Numbered from the stretch's first letter, positions 13,701-21,523 are shown. The stretch is DNA of 64,000 nucleotides from Cyclobacteriaceae bacterium (GCA_013141055.1 JABFRS010000001.1:496001-560000), one strand, 5' to 3'. Numbers and translations are program-made. Notes: generated by a model not told the origin, from the letters alone.

Positions 13701-16041
13701 CTACTGCCTGATCTACTGTTATACTTACCGCAGCGGTTGTTGCAAAGCCAGGACATGCACCTGTAGCAACACCAGAAGTTACCACTCGCTGATAATACGT
13801 AGTGGTGGTAATAGGACCCGGCTCATCGTATGTTATTGAAGTTGCACCTGTTATTGCAAAATACGGACCTGCCGGACCCGCCGTGCTGGACTGCCATTGA
13901 TATGCGTACAAACCGCTACCCAATGTTGGTGATAAAGTATTTGTAAATGCAGCTGGATTGGCACCTGTACAAACGGTCTGTGAATTACCAATGGTACCCG
14001 CCGTAACAGCCTGTTCTATTACAAAGGTTACAATGTTACTTGCCTGAGATGCGCAAACTCCCGAACTCGCGATTCGTTGAAATTGAACCGGAGACATCGC
14101 TGCCGTCAGTACACCCGGATCATAGGTCAGTCCTGTGGCACCCCCTATATTAGTAAACACCCCTGCACCGTTCTTTTGTTGCCATTGATAAGCATAGAGC
14201 ACACCATCTCCACCAGAGGCTGGAGTTGTACTTGTAAAGGCCGGAGGATCTTCACCTGTACACAAAGTAAGCGGAACAGCATGGGCTATAACACCAGGGA
14301 CAACCTGTTTATGGATGGTAAAGGGTACAGTTGTTGGTAAGCTCTCGCATCCATTGACTAAAGTTCCTGTCAAAAAGAAATTTCTTGTAGTTGGAGCTCC
14401 CGGGCTTTTGTTCACAACTCCGGGAACACTCGCTTCTGTCACTGGATTAAAAGTGTTTGCCGTTACCTCTAAGTCTCCTGCTACGGCAAGCGGGAAAGTA
14501 CTATACCATCTATAGGTTGTGTTTGCAGCGACAGCGGCTGATAGATTATAATTACCATCGGCCTGCCCTTCGCAAAAATTAGGAGGTGTTGGCGTGAATG
14601 TAGGAGCTGGCGGTGTCGTAACTATTTCAACAAAGTTCTCTACACTTTCAGCTAATGCCAAGGTCGCTGGGACTAGTGCGTTGTAAGCATTACAAACATC
14701 CCAGTATTCCAGCTTAACATAAAGCCGTTGGGTAACGACCTGAAGGGTCGGATCAGTTGTGGTGATAGTGGCCATGTAAGTAGCTGCCGTGCTTGTTAAA
14801 ACCGGAGCATTAATAACGATTACACCATTACCATCAGCAGGGCCGGTATTCGTTGGAAAATATCCTGTGGGCGAAACTCTTGTTCCGGTAGCATTATTAT
14901 TGGTTACTCTGATCGGTGGAATGACTCCAAAGATCGCTGAGGGTAGCGTGACAAATATGTCAGGAATATTTCCAACTCCACCATTATCGCGACTTCCGTA
15001 TGTGATACGAATTGCTCTTCTTGCCTGATTAGGAACTCTGGCCTCAAAAGCTAAAGGACAGTTAATATTTGTATTGTCCGTGAAATTCATGTTAACGTTT
15101 GTCCCACGACACACCAGATTGGAATTGGCATTCGGCAATGGAGGTAAATTTAATGTACCTGTATTCTTATTATCTGTGTCATAGTTGGCAAAAAGTGTTG
15201 TTTTGGTAAGTCCTGGGCATAGAACACCTGCTGCAAAATTTAATGCTGGTGTAACAGAGGCTGTCCAGCCGCACGCGTTTGGAGCGGGTCCGGTAGTGCT
15301 ATTAGGATAAGTATGGGTAGGACGTGACGTTACAATGATCGCAGGAAGACCTGATAAAGCTGTTGGATCAATAAATGTAGTTGATGCCGCTCCTGCTGCG
15401 TCCGATTGATATGAAGCCTCAGAAGTATTATTACCATCTCCCCAGCTAATATTGTGAAGAACGTTACCACCAGCGTAAGCATCACTATTCCTAACTCTTA
15501 AGCTAAGATAAAACTGATATTGAGTAAAGTCTTCAACTACTGGGACGCAAACCTTGGCAACTTTTGTTGGAATAAGCCCCTGTTGGAAAAAGGCAAGATC
15601 ACTACAATCCCCTGTCCACGTGTTTTTTGAAGTAGCGAATGCAACCTGAGATAGCGCCGTGACACCACCAACGGTCAACGTGCTTCCCACATTCGTAAAT
15701 CTCACCGTCAGTACCTGGGTCGGTAGCAAATAAGGAACACCGTTAAGCCCAGTCGCGTCAAAGGATACGGTTACATAATTAGCAGAGGGCACATTTCTGG
15801 TTGCACCTATTACAGTAACAGGAATATTATTTATCTGAACTTCCCATTGACCATTTGAAGTAGTTCCTCCTACCAGTCCAGTGAAAAGAACAGCAACGGA
15901 AGCCTGATCTTGAGTCTCATGGCGCGGGTCTGTAGTGGTTACTGATACTGCCTGCCCATAGGCAATCTGTCCAGACACGCTTAAAAACAAGAATAAACCA
16001 AAGAATAACCTAACTATAGAGTTCGAGGGGGCTTTCAACAT
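1747..16041 (-). CDS. Giant repetitive T9SS-secreted adhesin-like protein (4764 aa)
   Basis: One uninterrupted frame. I start it at the ATG at 16041 because the only earlier in-frame start is a TTG at 16068 and the ATG is followed at once by a good signal peptide (MLKAPSN then a hydrophobic core, ending AYGQA). Order of parts: an N-terminal region with a PKD-like WGDG motif; Ig-like modules with YQW strands (about residues 590-870); PKD-like modules carrying KTICSG motifs; fifteen 92-residue repeats (residues 1885-3264); further diverged CSG/CxGxP modules; PKD domains with WSFGDAAD, WSFG and WDFD motifs; and a terminal 97-residue CHU_C type domain (residues 4668-4764: VPNAFTPN, YDRWG, GWDG, LPAGVYVY) that directs export by the T9SS (type B sorting signal). 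Likely a cell-surface adhesin like those used in gliding or attachment; ligand unknown. Confidence 0.93.
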   Translation of the reverse strand: MLKAPSNSIVRLFFGLFLFLSVSGQIAYGQAVSVTTTDPRHETQDQASVAVLFTGLVGGTTSNGQWEVQINNIPVTVIGATRNVPSANYVTVSFDATGLNGVPYLLPTQVLTVRFTNVGSTLTVGGVTALSQVAFATSKNTWTGDCSDLAFFQQGLIPTKVAKVCVPVVEDFTQYQFYLSLRVRNSDAYAGGNVLHNISWGDGNNTSEASYQSDAAGAASTTFIDPTALSGLPAIIVTSRPTHTYPNSTTGPAPNACGWTASVTPALNFAAGVLCPGLTKTTLFANYDTDNKNTGTLNLPPLPNANSNLVCRGTNVNMNFTDNTNINCPLAFEARVPNQARRAIRITYGSRDNGGVGNIPDIFVTLPSAIFGVIPPIRVTNNNATGTRVSPTGYFPTNTGPADGNGVIVINAPVLTSTAATYMATITTTDPTLQVVTQRLYVKLEYWDVCNAYNALVPATLALAESVENFVEIVTTPPAPTFTPTPPNFCEGQADGNYNLSAAVAANTTYRWYSTFPLAVAGDLEVTANTFNPVTEASVPGVVNKSPGAPTTRNFFLTGTLVNGCESLPTTVPFTIHKQVVPGVIAHAVPLTLCTGEDPPAFTSTTPASGGDGVLYAYQWQQKNGAGVFTNIGGATGLTYDPGVLTAAMSPVQFQRIASSGVCASQASNIVTFVIEQAVTAGTIGNSQTVCTGANPAAFTNTLSPTLGSGLYAYQWQSSTAGPAGPYFAITGATSITYDEPGPITTTTYYQRVVTSGVATGACPGFATTAAVSITVDQAVVPGTIGNTQVVCAGVDPAAFTSLTLGSGGNGTPPTYQWSSSTVSGGPYNPIAGATNPTYDPPVLAVTTYYVRIATSGVCAPQPTTEVSVTVNALPTVASATGGGSVCSGNPAPDIVFNLTGTGPFTLTYTINGATIPASINIVEPTNVFTIVGPTTAGTYKISALSDSNSPVCAATAISPSRTVASGGSAPTFATGPTLDISAACNAGSPGTTDPKLVFTLDAGSASTAGFILTYRVDGVLRPTKTFTTTATSAPTVATQPTFSEVTLDAVGPHTIQLVSIQSAAGCQTLDNTSLAFTVRPVPVMANQAKTICSGAAVNREILLTPANTPAGTTFSWPLPTMSAGGAQGSIGTAVAADPATTLHITDVLTNTTGANITATYVVTPTSSLGCVGTPRNITITIRPQPVVAAGQVKTICSGQTTNYEVLLSPLNAPAGSTLTWPAPVVSAGPAQGAAGTILADPAGTKHINQTLTNLTGAPITVTYTVTPSSAFACAGAPVDIVFTVNPAPVITAGQVKTICSGDPVNLEVLMTPANTPAGTRFSWPVPTVSAGPIQGNLGAAVAADPAGTLHLTDVLTNVTGNNITVTYNITPTSNAPASCAGALTPVVITVRPAPNLVSGQVVTICSGQNVNREILLTPANLPAGTTFTWPDPDGAGPANGQLVDLPMGAAGTKHIMDVLTNFTAAPINVTYVITPKSGAGCLGTPRNVVVTVNPLPGTNAVSGPGTVCANATTTLLYQVTPNTGSSYNWVVPAPFVKFAGGTTADFFVLVRFPTVGAGNITMTETNVYLCTGTTQSLPVTVASAPGALAINGPDPVCKNQTGVNYTIPPGAFTPGSTYTWTASGATITSAASGPNLQTITVDFGLSAAATVSVSETSSSGCSGTPFTKNITVGDRPVMTSLNTTTICSGAAPTLPFGASQLSTFSWTVTSITGSVDGVTNGQAGTGNLGVTFTGVAALRNTSGAVGSVAFEVIPTAQASPNCQGPAQTVTVLVNPEPVLVLNQAKTICSGQSVNYEILLDPANLPAGTNFDWTAPVMSAGAAQGTAQSGVPMGPAGTKHILDVLTNTSGSTITATYTIVARSGAACLSNQTAAQRRIVITVNPEPVMAAVSDIIVCPGLAVGPISFSANTLGGETFSWTNDNPSIGLLASGTGNIAAYTAPLNASGSNMVGNMSVTATKNGCVSAPVTFKITIRPQPVVSPIIDITVCPGQTIGPINFVANSGGSEAFNWTNTNPAVGVGLSGLGSIPSYIAPANLTGAAFVGDFSVTATKNGCTSTAVTFKVTVKPEPVISAISSISVCPGQTIGPVNFTANTGGGEVFTWTNDNTTVGLSSGSTGNIGSFVAPANTTGSPFIANVSVTTNKNGCNSLPENFQIIVKPQPIMSPVTDITVCPGVSVTAINFVANTGGSETFNWTNDNPAVGVLGSGTGSIASYTAPPNVSGVNIVGNFSVTATLNGCVSPPITFKITIKPQPVVNTVTSVTVCPGVSVGPFTFSANTGGSEVFSWTNDNTLIGLAGSGPGNIGAFNTLSNTTGANIVGNISVSALKNGCTSAPFVFQVIVKPQPVVTPITDIEACPGQGVGPITFTANTGGLETFNWTNDNTTIGLGGSGTGSIPSFIAPANATGSNFVGNISVTATKNGCVSTIATFKITIKPRPVVTAVPDITKCPGQNVGPVNFVANTGGSETFNWTNDNTAIGILASGVGPISSYVAPANLTGAPIVGNISVTAVKNGCTSPPVTFQITISPQPVMNAVLNIADCPGQTVGPINFGANTGGGETFAWTNSNTAIGLGLNGTGIIPSYVAPPNISGVNIVGNISVTATLAGCTSTPGAFTITIKPQPVVNTVTDITVCPAGLIAPPAFVANTGGAETFNWTNTNSAIGIGLNGIGNIASYAAPANISGVPIVGTISVTATKNGCTSNAMTFKITISPQPVVNAVTDIVACPGATVGPITFGANTGGGESFSWSNTNTTTGLALNGVGNISSYIAPANLTGAAFTSTVSVTATLNGCPSVIRTFNITINPQPVVAVIPDASVCPTATVGPFNFTANTGGAEVFSWSNSNPSIGLVASGVGNIPSWVAPANLTGTAFVGTISVIATKNSCASVARTFQVTIKPTPVVSSESNIIVCPGDPIGPINFAANTGGSETFNWTNSNGSIGLPTVGVGDITTYVAPANLTGTAIVGNMSVIATKNGCASAPMLFTITIRPQPVVTTVTPISVCPGQTIGPINFGANTGGSETFDWTNSSAAIGLPVFGSGNIAAYAAPANLTGTAFVGNISVTATKNGCTSTAMVFSITVKPEPVVSTVLDISVCPGFTVGPVNFAANTGGSETFNWTNSNPLIGLVAGGSGPISSYAAPPNNTGSDIVGTISVTATKTGCTSVARTFTITIKAVPVITAQPNIDVCTGAGIGPINFVSNTGGGETYSWTNSNTAIGLPATGNGNIASYVSPNNTGNTNFVGTITVTATKGTCVSGTMVFTITVRPKPVVSSSLSKTLCSDQIYGSNISTDGVSVGASNYDITAVVDAGLVGSATTGLARPAAAIFNDVFTNTTAVPKNVTYTITPHGTNGCVGDPKVVVFTINPKPVIFNPGVPAVCSNDISNVVLGTDGISVGASSYRIIAKQYSTDGGFTFGGAIPANFTDAGNAALNTPGTFNLIKNDKYSNTRATTVIVRYTIVPTGPSNPPAPCDGAAVNFDLPVNPQPTLDPGLSPTPVCSGLPTSITLGVQAGSVAAATYNINSIIIPAGVTSGGTNAGIGPGQLSNAIFNDVWINTTSGPLSVQYHIVPVVGTPSFCEGAEAILVFNINPAPAVEDNLNRTVCSNVVGGVVLASKSTSVTATSYDVIGITVMGGLVPNGSNATSPAVAVAANYFAADRFDNPTNNPLTVTYSVRPRSSLGCLGPLKDIVLTIEPTVVATPVNFKANICSSTTLNGIDPVDIEFVSPTNPTAGVITFNYTAVSSIGAQMTGFIPALSNLAEGHHITDNLVNSSDSPGFVTYNITPVANGARGGAGCTGAPVPVIVNVEPKPKLIATPSSRIVCEGDATNIGLSSLTAPSTGVVEYLLQNVVATGGVTGMTLVNTVFPKTSSLNDNLNNPGLNIETVTYTFRPRISGGAGCVGDDVNVVITVNPRPNITASPQAPICSGETVDITLTSDLGPTTVSTWTVVAPIAPNVTGASSGAGDRIFQVLFNNNGTTAETVHYLVTPRVGTCTGPAIPVDVVVNPKPKATVPSTLKVCHGGFLNINPTSNVAGTTYTWTVDDSNGLGVTPSGSGPIINYQLFNTIGFQATLVYTFVPTGPAATNCVGDSKIVIVTVSPEMKAQFLNPNPEYICKNSTEFLIVELTGQPLFSFKYTDGTTVFNVPNKAGTTVISKPNMQTTTRFALISVTDPNGCSIDTLANPASFPQKFVKVFVGDTDPTFAITNPLPAEGCSPVEVSFQYNQVQDTYYRWSFGDAADSLSTGAATSTQLNKIIKHTYVNDNPTSTFNFRASLATYLDTLKYPALGCLKRSANLPVRVYPNIVINVVADQTEICSGEIVRFSSQTIGATSQTWSFRIQGQVPETVIGSGTTLNYAFTNNTLANPIIYEVLFRATNGHCPASNDSSPIEIKVYRSVVADFDEGPAPHEFLNGTADLTYTNTSTPVDPAFYTYDWSFGADATPATFSGPVPPLVSYSTPGTKRVTLDAFNTLRPSCKSVQRVKFINITIKPLVATFIASPSESCFPATIEVTSSTSTGNVLEYKVYLGGDVVATSNVPLPKFLLTRPGIYRIEMSTSNTFTHQIAFATPQEVTVFPKPIAAFTATPTTVFVPDQKLTLHNQSQGANQYYWDFDFNNEFLVQTEPADDPNYSYKIEGIYNLALYAQFDHGNGVVCADTSIQKITAKQGGVTKVPNAFTPNLNGPGGANGPGDKANDVFMPIVKGAEEYNLQIYDRWGNLIFESNSTQTGWDGYNADGKLLPAGVYVYKLTIRLSDGQRTTQIGDVTMIR
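6250..10389 (-). repeat. Fifteen tandem 276-bp coding repeats (92 aa each)
   Basis: Inside the giant gene, fifteen consecutive units each encode exactly 92 residues; 15 x 276 bp equals the 4140 bp between the first unit start (Glu of EPVMAAV, 10389) and the last Pro of unit 15 (6250). Conserved positions include a PxV start, xxxVCPG, GPxNFxANTGGxE, FxWTN, GxG.I.SY.AP.N.TG, VGN(I/M)SVTATKNGC and a closing FxITxxP. The two Cys per unit could form a disulphide. At the DNA level units are clearly diverged from one another, so this is an old array and not a recent expansion. Confidence 0.95.
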
Positions 16042-16133
16042 AGGTGTCAGTAAAGTTATTTTACCCAAATCAGTCAGGTTTGAATACAGCCAGTTTAAAA
16101 AGTGTAACCACTATTCGGAAAACACGTTATGAG

Positions 16134-16141
16134 CAAACTTA
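16134..16141 (-). promoter_or_regulatory. Possible -7 element for the giant adhesin operon
   Basis: TAAGTTTG on the minus strand fits the Bacteroidetes TAnnTTTG -7 consensus and lies about 93 bp before the adhesin ATG in the divergent gap with pyrG. No TTG-type -33 element lies at the usual 19-21 bp spacing, so this is a weak call. Confidence 0.35.
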
Positions 16142-16202
16142 TTCATAAATCCTCAAAAATGAAATATTTCAGAATTGCGGTTTCTCCCTCTCTCAAATAA
16201 TC

Positions 16203-16210
16203 TACCTTTG
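16203..16210 (+). promoter_or_regulatory. -7 promoter element upstream of pyrG
   Basis: TACCTTTG matches TAnnTTTG and sits 22 bp before the pyrG ATG. This is the expected place for a Bacteroidetes promoter with a short leader. The -33 region (around 16181) has TTTC, not TTTG. Confidence 0.6.
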
Positions 16211-16232
16211 CGCCCATATTTTTTAGGCGCCC

Positions 16233-17852
16233 ATGACCTCTTCAGCTAAGTATATATTCGTTACCGGTGGTGTAACCTCCTCCCTTGGAAAAGGAATCAT
16301 CTCCGCATCTCTCGGAATGCTGCTTCAGGCAAGAGGATTTACCGTCACCATCCAGAAGTTTGACCCCTACATTAATATAGACCCGGGTACTCTCAATCCT
16401 TATGAGCATGGAGAATGCTACGTAACGGAAGACGGGGCCGAAACGGACCTTGATTTGGGCCATTATGAGCGTTTTCTAAACATTCGCACTTCAAAATCCA
16501 ATAATATTACCACCGGTCGCATCTATAATAATGTGATCACCAAAGAACGAAAGGGAGAATTCCTCGGAAAGACTGTTCAGGTCATTCCTCACATTACCGA
16601 TGAGATCAAGCGTAACATCTATTTATTAGGTGAAAGCGGTCAGTACGACTTTATCATTACCGAGATCGGCGGTTCAGTAGGTGATATCGAATCTCTTCCT
16701 TTTGTGGAAGCCGTTCGTCAGGTTCGCTGGGAACTGGGATCCAATCACTCCCTGGTCATTCACCTGACACTCATCCCCTATTTAAAGGCGGCGAAAGAAC
16801 TTAAGACAAAACCAACACAACATTCCGTTAAGAAACTTCTGGAAGAAGGTGTTCAGCCCGATATTCTCGTTTGCCGTACCGAATACCCATTGCCGATGGA
16901 CATCCGCAAAAAGGTGGGATTGTTCTGCAACGTGCAGTTGAACTCGGTCATCGAAGCCATGGATGCTGATACCATCTATGACGTTCCTCTATTAATGAGA
17001 AAGGAAAAGCTCGATGAGCGTGTGCTTTCAAAACTCAAGCTCACTGCCAAGAACGAACCCGATCTCGAACAATGGAAAACATTCCTCGGCAAGCTGAAAA
17101 ATCCAACCGATGAGATCAGCCTCGGTCTGGTTGGAAAATATGTTTCACTGCCTGATGCTTATAAATCTATTGCTGAAGCTTTCATCCATGCAGGTGCTGA
17201 GAATGACTGCAAGGTCAATTTGAAATGGATCTCTTCAGAAGAAATTACTAAAGAAACAGTTGGTGATGTACTCGGTGGCCTCCACGGTGTGCTCGTTGCC
17301 CCTGGTTTTGGAGAACGTGGCCTGGAAGGAAAGATAGAAGCCATACGCTATGTGCGTGAGAATAAGATCCCATTCCTGGGTATTTGCCTTGGAATGCAGT
17401 GCGCTGTAGTAGAATTCAGTCGTCACGTGCTGGGTTTGGATGCCAGCTCAACAGAGCTTGATCCGAAAACCAAATATCCGGTGATCGACATGATGGAAGA
17501 ACAGAAGAAGATCACCATGAAGGGTGGAACGATGCGCTTGGGTTCTTATGATTGCAAGATCAAGAAAGGATCAAAGGCAGCATCCATCTATGGAGAGACT
17601 ATGATCAAGGAACGTCATCGCCATCGCTATGAGTTCAACAATAAATATCTTGAGCAGATTGAAGAAGGTGGTTTGAAAGCTACTGGTGTAAATCCTGATT
17701 CAGGACTTGTTGAGATCGTTGAGTTGAAAGACCATCCATGGTTTGTCGGTGTGCAATTCCATCCTGAGCTGAAAAGCACTGTATTAAATCCTCATCCCCT
17801 CTTTGTAAAGTTCATTGGGGCCGCGTTGAATCATAAAAAACTGGACTCCTGA
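16233..17852 (+). CDS. pyrG: CTP synthase
   Basis: Makes CTP from UTP, ATP and glutamine in the cytoplasm. At 539 residues it has normal length. The N-terminal synthetase domain opens with [13 protein letters not shown], the P-loop of the ammonia-ligase half, and continues with [13 protein letters not shown] and the [11 protein letters not shown] motif. The C-terminal class I glutaminase domain has the nucleophile Cys385 in GICLGMQ and the VQFHPE motif near the end. It is divergent from the adhesin operon and 29 bp ahead of yidC, with which it may be co-transcribed. The ATG at 16233 gives the standard N terminus. Confidence 0.98.
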   Translation: MTSSAKYIFVTGGVTSSLGKGIISASLGMLLQARGFTVTIQKFDPYINIDPGTLNPYEHGECYVTEDGAETDLDLGHYERFLNIRTSKSNNITTGRIYNNVITKERKGEFLGKTVQVIPHITDEIKRNIYLLGESGQYDFIITEIGGSVGDIESLPFVEAVRQVRWELGSNHSLVIHLTLIPYLKAAKELKTKPTQHSVKKLLEEGVQPDILVCRTEYPLPMDIRKKVGLFCNVQLNSVIEAMDADTIYDVPLLMRKEKLDERVLSKLKLTAKNEPDLEQWKTFLGKLKNPTDEISLGLVGKYVSLPDAYKSIAEAFIHAGAENDCKVNLKWISSEEITKETVGDVLGGLHGVLVAPGFGERGLEGKIEAIRYVRENKIPFLGICLGMQCAVVEFSRHVLGLDASSTELDPKTKYPVIDMMEEQKKITMKGGTMRLGSYDCKIKKGSKAASIYGETMIKERHRHRYEFNNKYLEQIEEGGLKATGVNPDSGLVEIVELKDHPWFVGVQFHPELKSTVLNPHPLFVKFIGAALNHKKLDS

Positions 17853-17881
17853 TCATTTTAATTTAGTTATACTTATCTACT

Positions 17882-19720
17882 ATGGATCGTAATTCCGCCA
17901 TTGGGCTCACGTTGATTGCTGTGTTGTTGCTGGTTTACTTCAACTTCTTTGCTCCCGAACCACCAAAAGAAGTTCCTTCAACTGTTACTACCGAGCAGAC
18001 AGATACTACCTCTCAGGTAACACCTGCAAAGGAAGAAATAACTCAGATGAAGACCGGCACTGCCATTGATTCATTGTTTAAGGGTGAAGAGAAGTCAACT
18101 AAAATTGAGACCGGTGATCTGATCGTAACCTTCAGCAATCGCGGTGGCGTGATCAGGGAAGTTGAGTTGAAGAAATTCAAAACATACTATCAGCAACCGT
18201 TACTGCTTGCCTCTCCATCTTTCAATTCTTTCAAGCTGAATGCTACTTACGAAGGAAAAGAAATTGATCTCTACTCATTGTTCTATTCTGTTGAAAGCAA
18301 ACAATCTCAATCAGTCAATCCTGATACAAAGGAAACTGCAGACAGCACGATCGTCACCTTTACAACTGTATTTGGTGAAGGAAAATCGATCCGCCATATC
18401 TATACCGTTCCCGCAAACGGCTATCAGATAAAGTACTCAATTCAATCTTCCGGCATCACAGAATCTATCAATGGTGAGAACCTGACATTCCTTTGGAGTG
18501 ACAACATTCCCGTTCACGAAAAAGATATTATTGATATCCGCCCCAAGACCACTGTTAACTACTTTACACCGGTCGATGGATTTGATGGGATCAGTGAATC
18601 ATCTCTTGACAATGAGGTAGAAACATTGGTAGGCCCAGTTAAATGGGTAAGCATCAAGCAGAAATTCTTTACCAGTGGTTTCATTGCAAAGAACTCATTC
18701 AATGGAGGCCAGGTCAGCACGTTCGTAAACACGAATGATACACTGACAGTGAAATCTGCACGTTTGAAACTGTTTATTCCAAAAGCAGACCTGATCACCA
18801 ACAAGGCAAATTTTGAATTCTTCTTCGGTCCAAACGATTATAAAGTAATTACAAATATCACTGACGGATTTTCAAAGAACCTTGACCTTGGATGGCCGCC
18901 GGTAAGCTGGGTCAATAAGTTTGTCATCATTCCGATCTTTAATTTCCTGGAGACATTCATTGGCAATTACGGTGTGATCATTGTAATTCTTGTATTGATC
19001 ATCAAGCTGATACTGACACCACTCTCCTACAGTTCTTATCTTGGAATGGCGAAAATGCGTCTATTGAAGCCAGAGCTTGATGCCATCAAGGAAAAGAATG
19101 GTGACAATGCTACACAGGCTCAGCAGGATCAGATGAAGCTTTATCAGCAGGCAGGTGTAAATCCTTTCAGCGGATGTATCCCATTGCTTCTTCAGATGCC
19201 AATCCTGTTTGCGATGTTCTATTTCTTTCCTGTATCGATCGAACTTCGTCAGCAGGCTTTCCTTTGGGCACCTGACTTATCTACCTACGATTCTATCATC
19301 ACGCTTCCTTTTACCGTTCCATTCGGTTATGGTGATCACGTCAGTTTGTTCGTATTGCTGATGACAGCTTCTACTCTGGTTTCAACATGGCAGAACAATC
19401 AGATCAGTTCAGTTACCGGCCCGATGAAATCAATGGGCTATATCATGCCTGTGATCTTCATGTTCGTATTGAACTCATTCTCTGCAGGCTTAAGCTTTTA
19501 CTACTTCGTTTCCAATCTTGTGACCTTCGCGCAGCAGGCGATCATCAAACGATTTGTCGATGAGGACAAGATCCTTGCTGTGATGGACGATCATAAAAAG
19601 AAAGCAGCAAGCGGCACTCCTACCAAGTCAAAGTTCATGAGCAAGCTCAATGATGCTATGAAAGCTAGCGAGGAAGCGAGAAGACTGAGTGACGAAGCAA
19701 GGAAGAAGAAAAAGAATTAG
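17882..19720 (+). CDS. yidC: Membrane protein insertase YidC
   Basis: Inserts and folds inner-membrane proteins, with or without the Sec translocon. The 612-residue protein has the N-terminal membrane anchor (residues 6-24), a large periplasmic domain typical of Gram-negative YidC, and the conserved C-terminal core of several membrane helices, beginning around WPPVSWVNKFVIIPIF and including NPFSGCIPLLLQMPILFAMF and GLSFYYFVSNL. The tail is very rich in Lys and Arg, as expected for ribosome contact. It follows pyrG by 29 bp and precedes parA by 142 bp. Confidence 0.97.
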   Translation: MDRNSAIGLTLIAVLLLVYFNFFAPEPPKEVPSTVTTEQTDTTSQVTPAKEEITQMKTGTAIDSLFKGEEKSTKIETGDLIVTFSNRGGVIREVELKKFKTYYQQPLLLASPSFNSFKLNATYEGKEIDLYSLFYSVESKQSQSVNPDTKETADSTIVTFTTVFGEGKSIRHIYTVPANGYQIKYSIQSSGITESINGENLTFLWSDNIPVHEKDIIDIRPKTTVNYFTPVDGFDGISESSLDNEVETLVGPVKWVSIKQKFFTSGFIAKNSFNGGQVSTFVNTNDTLTVKSARLKLFIPKADLITNKANFEFFFGPNDYKVITNITDGFSKNLDLGWPPVSWVNKFVIIPIFNFLETFIGNYGVIIVILVLIIKLILTPLSYSSYLGMAKMRLLKPELDAIKEKNGDNATQAQQDQMKLYQQAGVNPFSGCIPLLLQMPILFAMFYFFPVSIELRQQAFLWAPDLSTYDSIITLPFTVPFGYGDHVSLFVLLMTASTLVSTWQNNQISSVTGPMKSMGYIMPVIFMFVLNSFSAGLSFYYFVSNLVTFAQQAIIKRFVDEDKILAVMDDHKKKAASGTPTKSKFMSKLNDAMKASEEARRLSDEARKKKKN

Positions 19721-19796
19721 GATTTGATAAGAATCTATTGATTCACTTATCGATTCGGTCTCTTAAGTTCTTACTTCCATAATCGAACTAAGGAAT

Positions 19797-19804
19797 TATA
19801 TTTG
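19797..19804 (+). promoter_or_regulatory. -7 promoter element upstream of parA
   Basis: TATATTTG matches TAnnTTTG and lies 58 bp before the parA ATG, in the 142-bp gap after yidC. The -33 region is weak (TTC at about 19775). It may drive parA-parB-DUF5683-dapB, which are packed almost without gaps. Confidence 0.5.
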
Positions 19805-19862
19805 TCACCCGGTCAGATTTGATCTGGTAATTATCAACTGATTTACAACCACTTACCCGCGA

Positions 19863-20636
19863 ATGGGCAAAATTATTGCGATAGCAAATCAAAAAGGGGG
19901 CGTCGGAAAGACGACTACTGCCATTAACCTGGCGGCAAGCCTTGCTGTTCTTGAGAAAAAGACTTTGCTGCTGGATGCTGATCCGCAAGCCAATTCTTCT
20001 TCCGGACTAGGCATTGATCCCAAGGGCGTGAAGCTCAGCATCTATGAGTGTATGGTGGATGGTGCGAATATTCATGAGGCAATTGTTCATAATGAATTGA
20101 AATATCTCCATGTTCTTCCTTCTCACATTGATCTGGTCGGTGCAGAGGTGGAAATGGTAAACATTGAACAGCGTGAAGAAAGAATGCGTCAGGCATTAAA
20201 GAAGATCAAGGATGAGTATGACTACATTATCATCGACTGCTCTCCTTCTTTGGGCCTGATCACCATCAACTCACTGACAGCCGCCGATTCATTGATCATT
20301 CCGGTACAGTGCGAGTACTTTGCATTGGAAGGTCTCGGTAAGTTGCTCAATACAATAAAGATCATTCAGACCAGACTTAATCCCCAGCTGGAGATTGAGG
20401 GCATATTACTGACACTTTATGATTCCAGAACTTCTCTTGGAAATCAGGTTGTAGAAGAAGTAAGAACTCACTTTAAGAATATCTCTTTCAAGACCATCAT
20501 TCCACGGAATGTGAAGCTGAGCGAAGCACCGAGCTTTGGCTTGCCGGTAATTGTTCACGATGCGGAAAGCAAAGGTTCAATTGCCTACCTGAATCTTGCA
20601 CACGAAATACTTGATAAAAACAGCGCTAGCAAATAA
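19863..20636 (+). CDS. parA: Chromosome partitioning ATPase ParA/Soj
   Basis: A 257-residue ParA-type ATPase that, with ParB bound near the origin, drives chromosome segregation. The deviant Walker A motif KGGVGKTT is at residues 11-18, with the second signature Lys at position 11. The Walker B-like [11 protein letters not shown] and the [11 protein letters not shown] and [13 protein letters not shown] segments are all present. There is no N-terminal DNA-binding extension, so it is the short chromosomal type. The stop codon overlaps the parB start by one base (TAATG), so translation is probably coupled. Confidence 0.96.
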   Translation: MGKIIAIANQKGGVGKTTTAINLAASLAVLEKKTLLLDADPQANSSSGLGIDPKGVKLSIYECMVDGANIHEAIVHNELKYLHVLPSHIDLVGAEVEMVNIEQREERMRQALKKIKDEYDYIIIDCSPSLGLITINSLTAADSLIIPVQCEYFALEGLGKLLNTIKIIQTRLNPQLEIEGILLTLYDSRTSLGNQVVEEVRTHFKNISFKTIIPRNVKLSEAPSFGLPVIVHDAESKGSIAYLNLAHEILDKNSASK

Positions 20637-21523
20637 TGAAGAAGAAAGCACTTGGCCGCGGTCTCAGCGCATTGCTCAGCGATACTCCTGAAACAGGAAA
20701 GCTGGAAGAAGCACCGGAAGCAACATCCGGTCCGATGAATGAACTTGCCATCAGTGAAATTGAAGTTAATCCTTTTCAACCGAGACAATATTTTGATAAG
20801 GAAGCATTGGCAGAGCTTGCTGAATCTATTAAAGTGCACGGCATCATTCAACCGATCACAGTACGCAGGCTTTCCCGCAATCAATATCAGTTAATCTCAG
20901 GTGAACGTCGCTTCCAGGCATCACGTCTTGCCGGATTAAAAACAATCCCTGCCTATGTTCGCTCTGCCGATGATCAGCAGATGCTGGAGATGGCATTGAT
21001 CGAAAACATTCAGCGCGAAAATCTTAACCCGATCGAAATTGCATTAAGCTATCAGCGCTTGCTGACGGAGTGTAATCTTAAGCAGGAAGAACTCGGTGAG
21101 CGAGTTGGCAAGAACCGCACAACGGTTACCAATTATCTCAGATTATTAAAGCTTCCACCGGATATTCAGATTTCTTTACGCGACAATAAACTATCCATGG
21201 GCCATGCCCGTGCGATCATCAGTGTTGAGAATGCAGACAGTCAGTTGCTGATATTCAAGAAGACCCTCAAAGAAGACCTTTCGGTAAGACAGGTTGAAGA
21301 GCTGGCACGTTCATTCGGCAAAGGCAATAAAGGAACCTCCACAACCTCTACTACCAGCACTGCCCCCTCCTCTTCCCGTGAGATTACACAGTTGCAGGGA
21401 AAGCTTTCATCACACTTTGGCACGAAAGTTAGTGTTAAGAGCGATGGCCGTAAAGGAGAAATTAAGATCCCGTTCCTTTCTGTTGAAGACCTCAACCGAA
21501 TACTTGATATTTTCAAGCTTTGA
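20636..21523 (+). CDS. parB: Chromosome partitioning protein ParB
   Basis: A 295-residue ParB/Spo0J protein: a CTP-dependent clamp that loads at parS sites. Visible parts are the N-terminal ParA-contact stretch (KKKALGRGLSALL), the NPFQPR segment, the GERR box (residues 89-92) of the CTP-binding fold, and a helix-turn-helix at about residues 150-172 (EELGERVGKNRTTVTNYLRL). A Thr/Ser-rich linker near residue 230 leads to the C-terminal dimerisation domain. I saw no convincing parS site next to the gene. Confidence 0.96.
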   Translation: MKKKALGRGLSALLSDTPETGKLEEAPEATSGPMNELAISEIEVNPFQPRQYFDKEALAELAESIKVHGIIQPITVRRLSRNQYQLISGERRFQASRLAGLKTIPAYVRSADDQQMLEMALIENIQRENLNPIEIALSYQRLLTECNLKQEELGERVGKNRTTVTNYLRLLKLPPDIQISLRDNKLSMGHARAIISVENADSQLLIFKKTLKEDLSVRQVEELARSFGKGNKGTSTTSTTSTAPSSSREITQLQGKLSSHFGTKVSVKSDGRKGEIKIPFLSVEDLNRILDIFKL

